Of a stretch of 64,000 nt of DNA, positions 59,832-64,000 are shown in pieces. The notes beneath the pieces are model-generated. The model was not told where the DNA came from. It was given only the letters and a program-made list of their open reading frames with translations, and ran no database searches. The position numbers were made by a program, and so were the translations under genes. The DNA is from Asanoa ferruginea (GTDB lineage Bacteria > Actinomycetota > Actinomycetes > Mycobacteriales > Micromonosporaceae): contig NZ_QUMQ01000001.1 of the NCBI RefSeq assembly GCF_003387075.1, positions 2,914,001-2,978,000 of the forward strand. The letters are read 5' to 3'. The stretch's first letter is position 1. Every line of letters starts with the position of its first letter.

Positions 59832-60686
59832 TCAGCGCAGCACGGGTGTGACCCCGGAGGAGGTGGCGACCAGGCGCTCGTACACGCCGGGTGTGGTGGT
59901 CTCGGCACCCAGCGTCACCGACTTGTGCGTGCCGTGGAAGTCGGACGATCCGGTGACCGCCAGCCCGAGGCCCTCGGCGAGCGCGCGGACGTGGGCTCGC
60001 TCCGCCGGCGTGTGGTCGGTGTGGTCGCCCTCCAAGCCGAAGAGGCCCTCGCGGGCGAGCGAGACGATCAGCTCGTCGGCGACGATCCGACCGCGCCGGG
60101 TGGCCCGAGGGTGTGCGAAGACCGCCACCCCGCCAGCGTCGCGCACCAGCCGCAGGGCGTCGAAGACGTCGAGTTCGGCCTTCGGCACGCGGTAGCGCCG
60201 GCCGAGCCACTCGGGCGCGAACGCGTCGCTGGTCGAGCCGACCAGGCCGGCCCGGATCAGCGCCTGCGCGATGTGCGGTCGGCCGACGGTGCCGCCGGCG
60301 GCGTATTCCAGGACCTCTTCCCAGGTCACATCGTGCCCGTCGGTCCGGAGCAGGCCGATGATCCGCTCGGCCCGCACCTCGCGCGCGGCGCGCACCCGGG
60401 CAAGTTCGGAGACCAGCGAGGGGTACGCCGGGTCGAAGAGGTAGGCCAGCAGGTGCAGCGAGATCGGCGGCTCCGCGCCGTGCCACCGGCAGGACAGCTC
60501 CGCACCGCGCACCAGCGCGAGGCCAGGCGGGCGGGCCCGCGCCGCCGCGGCCCACCCGGCGGTCGTGTCGTGGTCGGTGATCGCGACCACGTCGAGCCCG
60601 GCCGTGGCGGCCGCGGCCATCAGCTCGGCCGGGGTCAGCGTGCCGTCGCTGGCGGTCGAGTGGGCGTGCAGGTCGATGCGGATCAT
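59832..60686 (-). CDS. PHP-domain phosphoesterase (TrpH/RNase AM-like)
   Basis: This 284-aa metal-dependent phosphoesterase has the PHP motifs DLHAHSTASDGTLTP, AITDHDT, RGAELS, VFAHP and GSSDFHG, which supply the usual His/Asp/Glu ligands for a trinuclear metal site. Relatives hydrolyse 3',5'-nucleotide bisphosphates and 5'-phosphorylated RNA ends. The ATG at 60686 starts MIRIDLHAHS, the family N-terminus. It precedes the MarC gene by 29 nt. Confidence 0.9.
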   Translation of the reverse strand: MIRIDLHAHSTASDGTLTPAELMAAAATAGLDVVAITDHDTTAGWAAAARARPPGLALVRGAELSCRWHGAEPPISLHLLAYLFDPAYPSLVSELARVRAAREVRAERIIGLLRTDGHDVTWEEVLEYAAGGTVGRPHIAQALIRAGLVGSTSDAFAPEWLGRRYRVPKAELDVFDALRLVRDAGGVAVFAHPRATRRGRIVADELIVSLAREGLFGLEGDHTDHTPAERAHVRALAEGLGLAVTGSSDFHGTHKSVTLGAETTTPGVYERLVATSSGVTPVLR

Positions 60687-60706
60687 CGAGGCCGAGGCTA
60701 CCGGGC

Positions 60707-61879
60707 TCAGCCCTCGGTGGACCCCAGGCGGGGCACCAGATCCCAGGCGCTGCCGGCCGCCTTGGGCACCGAGAGGAGCTTGCGCACACCGTTGGTCTGG
60801 CAGCGGACGACGCCGCCGTCGTAGGCCGCGACAACGGTGGAGCTGTCGACCCAGATCGGCGAGCGTACGCCCGCCGCCGCGCACTTCTTGGCCGCGGTGT
60901 CACCGGCGGCCAGCGCGCTGTCGACGCTGAACAGCGACAGCTCGTCGCCGGCCGGCTCGGCCAGCCAACCGCCGTCGGGGGAGAGACTGTGTGCCAGGCC
61001 CTCGGCGGGCGAGGCGAGGCCGCAGACCTTGGTCGGCCTGATCGACATGGTCGGTCCGTCGGGGTGCAGCGCCGCCAGGCAGAGCTGCTCCTGGTTTTCG
61101 GTGCGGGCCAGCCCGACCGCGATGTCGCTGCGGATGCCGAAGACGCCGGAGACGGTCGGGTTCCACACCGGGCTCGCCACACCGGCGGTGTCGTTGACGG
61201 TGACGAACTCATAGCCGCGCGAACTGCCGGCGTTGCCGGCGACCAGCACCCGGGTGCCGAGCATCGCGGTCGGCGCGGCGTCGGCCGGCACGGTGGCGGT
61301 GCCGATCGGCTTGGCTCCCTCGCGGCTCAGGTCGGCCAACGACAGTTTGCCGCCGGTGACCAGGGCGATCCGCAGGCCGTCTTCGCTGACCGACCAGCGG
61401 CTGCCCTCGGGCGCGATCTGCACCGGCAGGCCGTCGACCGGTTGCAGGTAGACGCCGCCAGTGCTGCCGAACAGCCAGCCGGCCGGCACCCGGTAGGCGC
61501 GGTCGACGGCACCGAACCCGCCCAGGTCGAGGCGGCGGCCGTCGGTGGTCCACAGCAGATCGCCGATCCGCAGGTCGAGGCCGAGACCGGCGACCTCGTG
61601 CGCGTTGATCGACGCGCTCGTCGCGGGCTGCGGCAGCGCGGTCGGGTCGGCCGCGAAGACCGACGAGTCGTAGCCGGGGCGCGGCGAGCGCAGCAGTTGC
61701 CAGCCGGTGACGCCGCCGACCAGCAGCGCGAAGGCCAGCAGGGCGCCGAGCGTGGTGAAGCCCTTGCGCCACCGGCGGCTCCGGCGGTTGCGGTGGATGA
61801 TGTCTTCCGCGCGGTCGGTGCCGGCCGGGGTGAGTTCGACCCGGTCGTGGAACGCGCGGCGCAATGTCTCTTCGAGCAT
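60707..61879 (-). CDS. Membrane-anchored WD40/beta-propeller-like protein, putative anti-sigma partner
   Basis: This 390-aa protein starts MLEETLRRAFHDRVE, a cytosolic segment of the kind that follows SigE-family sigma genes in actinomycetes. One membrane helix (TTLGALLAFALLVGGVTGW) leads to an extracytoplasmic region of repeated beta strands, probably a propeller. Its ATG overlaps the sigma-factor stop (ATGA). The genetic coupling argues that it senses or restrains the sigma factor, but no anti-sigma domain is recognised. Confidence 0.75.
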   Translation of the reverse strand: MLEETLRRAFHDRVELTPAGTDRAEDIIHRNRRSRRWRKGFTTLGALLAFALLVGGVTGWQLLRSPRPGYDSSVFAADPTALPQPATSASINAHEVAGLGLDLRIGDLLWTTDGRRLDLGGFGAVDRAYRVPAGWLFGSTGGVYLQPVDGLPVQIAPEGSRWSVSEDGLRIALVTGGKLSLADLSREGAKPIGTATVPADAAPTAMLGTRVLVAGNAGSSRGYEFVTVNDTAGVASPVWNPTVSGVFGIRSDIAVGLARTENQEQLCLAALHPDGPTMSIRPTKVCGLASPAEGLAHSLSPDGGWLAEPAGDELSLFSVDSALAAGDTAAKKCAAAGVRSPIWVDSSTVVAAYDGGVVRCQTNGVRKLLSVPKAAGSAWDLVPRLGSTEG

Positions 61880-62517
61880 CAGCGCCCCTCCAGTCCTCCC
61901 GCCGGCGCGGGAATGCGGGGGGCAGGGGCGCGCACCGGGCGCACCGGCGGTGGTGCCTGGCGCGGGATCCGCGGCGGCTCGGCCTGTGCGGCCAACTCGT
62001 CGACGCGGGCCTGGTCGGCGGCTCGCTCGGCACCGAGCCGGCCGCGCAGCGTGCTGAGGGCGCGGGAGGTCTGGCTCTTCACGGTGCCGGTGGAGATGTC
62101 GAGGATCGCGGCGGTCTGTGCCTCGGAGAGGTCTTCGTAGAAGCGCAGCACCAGCACCGCACGCTGCCGGGCCGGCAGCGACTGCACGTGGCGCCAGAGG
62201 GCGTCGCGTTCGAGTTGCTCGTCGACCTTGTCGGCGACGGCCCGCTCGGGCAGCACCTCGGTCGGGCGCTCGCCGTGCCAACGTCGGCGCCACCAACTGA
62301 TCGAGGTGTTGACCAGCACCCGCCGGGCGTAGGGTTCGACCGCTTCGATCTCGCCGAGCCGCCGCCAGGCCAGGTAAATCTTGGTCAAAGCGGTCTGCAA
62401 CAGGTCTTCGGCGGTCGCCCAGTCGCCCGTCAGCAGATACGCGGTGCGCAGCAACGCGGGCGAACGGGCGGCGACGAACTCGCGAAAGTCGTCTTCGACC
62501 GAGTGCCTGTCCGTCAC
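61879..62517 (-). CDS. SigE-family ECF RNA polymerase sigma factor
   Basis: This 212-aa ECF sigma factor has region 2 at FVAARSPALLRTAYLLTGDW and AEDLLQTALTKIYLAW, the WWRRRWHGERP linker, and region 4 at LPARQRAVLVLRFYEDLSEA and ISTGTVKSQTSRALSTL. This is the SigE-like subgroup common in Streptomyces and Micromonospora, different from the mycobacterial SigE-RseA system. The C-terminal 45 residues are Pro/Arg-rich. It uses a GTG start at 62517 and is coupled to the membrane protein gene. Confidence 0.92.
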   Translation of the reverse strand: MTDRHSVEDDFREFVAARSPALLRTAYLLTGDWATAEDLLQTALTKIYLAWRRLGEIEAVEPYARRVLVNTSISWWRRRWHGERPTEVLPERAVADKVDEQLERDALWRHVQSLPARQRAVLVLRFYEDLSEAQTAAILDISTGTVKSQTSRALSTLRGRLGAERAADQARVDELAAQAEPPRIPRQAPPPVRPVRAPAPRIPAPAGGLEGR

Positions 62518-62620
62518 CGGACGCCCTCCCTGCGGTTGCGCGTGGGTGCAGACTTACACACCAGGGCGAACCGGTAAACGGGCGAACGGTTGTCGTTGCG
62601 GAATCGATCGGCGGGTGTCG

Positions 62621-63469
62621 CTATGCCCCGTCGTCGGCGCGGGCCTCGTCGGCGTCTTTGCCGAGCCGGGCCTCGACGGCCTGCGGCTCATACATTTCCT
62701 CGACAACGCGCAGGTAGAGCTCGTTGGGGTTGGGCAGGTGCTTGATCTCGCGCAGCGCCTGCTCCTGGCCCGCGGACTCGAGCACGAACGTGCCGTAGTT
62801 GAGCGCGCGACCGAGCGGCGACTGCTCGTATTTCATGTCGGTGACCCGCAGCAGGGGCATCATCGCGACCCGCCGGGTGATGATGCCGCTGACCACCATG
62901 ACCCGCTTGTTGGTCAGGATGAAGCGGTCGAAATACCAGTCGCCGACTTTCCAGGCGACCCACCCGAAAATGCCCACCCAGACCAGGATCGCGGCCGTGG
63001 TCAGGCCGGTCGCCTCCTGCCGGAACAGGAAGCCGGACAGGTAGCCCAGGATGAACGTGGCCAGGATGATCACGAGGAGCGGCGTGCTCAGGTGGATCCA
63101 GTGCCGCTTCCACTCGCCCCGGTAGCGCTCGGTCGGGAAGAGGTAGCGGGAGACCAGCGGGGTCGGCTCGTCTTCGAGGGGCAGCACCCGGCGGGGGCCC
63201 AGCGGGAGGCCGGACGCGTCGACCTGGAGACCGGCGAGGTCCTCTTCGGAGATGTCGGTCGCGGTGTAGCCACCACGGGGCCGAGCGGTCTCGCCGGTGG
63301 CGTAGTCGGCCGAGTCGCCGAAGCCGGCGCTCTCCGAATAACCCGCGCTGGGCGAGTAGGCCGGGCCGTCGCTGTAGCCGGGTCCGTCGTCGATGGGCGC
63401 GCCTTCGCGCGCCCAGCGGTCGCGATCGGACTCGTCAGGGTCTGGTGGCGGGGTGGACGGTCGGTCCAT
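62621..63469 (-). CDS. PH-domain (DUF304/YdbS-like) membrane protein
   Basis: This 282-aa protein has an acidic low-complexity N-terminus of about 75 residues with GYSxxx repeats. Two membrane helices follow (STPLLVIILATFILGYLSGFLF; TTAAILVWVGIFGWVAWKVG), then a bacterial PH domain (FILTNKRVMVVSGIITRRVAMMPLLRVTDMKYEQS). The function is unknown; relatives lie in envelope stress loci. It starts 15 nt after the small membrane protein gene and is likely in its transcript. Confidence 0.83.
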   Translation of the reverse strand: MDRPSTPPPDPDESDRDRWAREGAPIDDGPGYSDGPAYSPSAGYSESAGFGDSADYATGETARPRGGYTATDISEEDLAGLQVDASGLPLGPRRVLPLEDEPTPLVSRYLFPTERYRGEWKRHWIHLSTPLLVIILATFILGYLSGFLFRQEATGLTTAAILVWVGIFGWVAWKVGDWYFDRFILTNKRVMVVSGIITRRVAMMPLLRVTDMKYEQSPLGRALNYGTFVLESAGQEQALREIKHLPNPNELYLRVVEEMYEPQAVEARLGKDADEARADDGA

Positions 63470-63484
63470 AGGTGACGGAGGCGC

Positions 63485-63643
63485 CTAGGCGACGAGGCTC
63501 GTGAAGAAGTCGCCGAAGCCCTCGGCGACATCCATGATGCCGCCGCCGATGTTCTTGAACACATCGGCAGACTCGTTAGGGCGGAAGGCAATGAAGAATA
63601 TGAGGAACGCGATTCCGCCCCAAGTGAGGATCTTCTTGAGCAT
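63485..63643 (-). CDS. 52-aa single-helix membrane protein
   Basis: The translated frame starts MLKKILTWGGIAFLIFFIAF, one hydrophobic helix with a basic start. It continues NESADVFKNIGGGIMDVAEG and ends FGDFFTSLVA, an amphipathic second half. Codons end mostly in G or C, and GGGGGAT stands before the ATG. I recall very similar short proteins in related actinomycetes but no function. It lies 15 nt before the PH-domain gene, so the two are probably co-expressed. Confidence 0.8.
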   Translation of the reverse strand: MLKKILTWGGIAFLIFFIAFRPNESADVFKNIGGGIMDVAEGFGDFFTSLVA

Positions 63644-63707
63644 TGCGGCCCATCCCCCTCTGTCGCGGCGCCGGCAACTTGCCGCGGCAGGCTCAGAGTA
63701 TCAGTCG

Positions 63708-63737
63708 TTGTGCTCAGGTTGAATCAACTGAGCACAA
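63708..63737 (-). terminator. Terminator of the minus-strand DUF6758-like gene
   Basis: TTGTGCTCAG (63708-63717) pairs perfectly with CTGAGCACAA (63728-63737). The loop itself contains GTTG/CAAC. It begins 24 nt after the stop at 63762 on the minus strand and isolates the small membrane gene that follows. Confidence 0.7.
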
Positions 63738-63761
63738 TCCGCACAAGCGGGAACGGCCGCC

Positions 63762-64000
63762 TCAGGCAAGGCCATGCAGGTACGGAGAAGGAGCACCGTA
63801 CACGAGTTCCGGGGGGAGCCACTCGCAAAGATCGTGCAACACGACGTGCTCTGCGAGGACGTAGCCGGCGTGTGCCGGCCAAGCTATGGCATAAAGCCAC
63901 ATTCCACGCGCTTCCCCGACGTACGCGCTGCGGTCGTCAGCCGACGAGATGGACCACAGTGGAGTCGGGTGGCCGTCTACTTTGATCTTGGCGTGCGCGC
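63762..64000 (-). CDS. C-terminal part of a DUF6758-like protein (5' end outside window)
   Basis: The open frame on the minus strand reads through the window edge. The visible 78 residues include VDGHPTPLWSISS, DDRSAYVGEARGMWLYAIAW, PAHAGYVLAEHVVLHDL and the end ELVYGAPSPYLHGLA. This matches my recollection of the C-terminus of actinobacterial DUF6758 proteins, whose N-terminus has a zinc-binding CxxC region and whose function is unknown. No start is visible. Confidence 0.7.
   Translation of the reverse strand, partial: AHAKIKVDGHPTPLWSISSADDRSAYVGEARGMWLYAIAWPAHAGYVLAEHVVLHDLCEWLPPELVYGAPSPYLHGLA

Noticed and set aside
61879-62517. Equating this sigma factor with mycobacterial SigE
   Set aside because: Its sequence layout is of the Streptomyces-type SigE-family with a C-terminal extension, and it is far from htrA and coupled to a different membrane protein.
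1-64000. tRNA or rRNA genes
   Set aside because: No tRNA T-loop (GGTTCGAATCC-like) next to a plausible acceptor stem and no rRNA sequence was noticed on either strand. A tRNAscan search would settle it.

Overview
The window is about 72% GC by eye, uses GTG starts often, and carries DivIVA, PaaX, DUF3117, a SigE-family ECF factor and KorAB. This points to an actinomycete, most likely Micromonosporaceae. Parts of the gene order match my recollection of the mycobacterial folP2-tagA-Rv1211 and sigE-htrA-tatB-mrp neighbourhoods. It looks chromosomal, with no phage, plasmid or CRISPR signature. I did not see any tRNA or rRNA.

Layout. 1-4.8 kb: haem operon hemA(partial)-hemC-cobA/hemD-hemB, closed by a 41-bp-arm palindrome and two DnaA-box-like sites. 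5-11.4 kb: XRE regulator, secreted ExeM/NucH-like nuclease, tandem GNAT, lytic transglycosylase, FmdB protein. 11.7-16 kb: cyclase/NB-ARC-type ATPase and a TrkA-type K+ channel. 16-21 kb: KorAB 2-oxoacid:ferredoxin oxidoreductase with a candidate iron box, a surface protein and an orphan nuoA. 21-32 kb: folP2-like, DivIVA, SRPBCC, tag, then a lower-GC insert, enoyl-CoA hydratase/PaaX, DUF3117, pepA, O-methyltransferase, htrA, tatB. 32-38 kb: mrp, DUF1003, MgtE_N/CBS protein, PhzF, and a PadR/membrane pair. 38-48 kb: HAD, EamA, SDRs, CitE-like lyase, acyl-CoA dehydrogenase, MFS, GNAT, CoA-binding protein. 48-51.5 kb: two-component system flanked by two apparent targets that share a 20-bp box. 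51.5-58.3 kb: ornithine cyclodeaminase-like, TetR, alpha/beta hydrolase, nucleotidyltransferase, questin-oxidase-like enzyme with a possible 37-codon peptide gene, GCS2-like ligase and a GIY-YIG-like protein. 58.3-64 kb: RecB-like nuclease, MarC, PHP, SigE-family sigma factor with its putative anti-sigma partner, PH-domain protein, a 52-aa membrane protein and the end of a DUF6758-like gene.

The most unusual structures are these. (1) A 428-bp tandem array at 57843-58270 appears to be a multiplied copy of a convergent gene junction in which both genes shared one CTAG. (2) Four other convergent pairs in the window really do share a CTAG. (3) A direct-repeat box links the response regulator to two flanking secreted-protein genes. 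(4) Two palindromic elements 42 kb apart share the same outer sequence. (5) A short peptide gene lies next to an oxidase and a GCS2 ligase.
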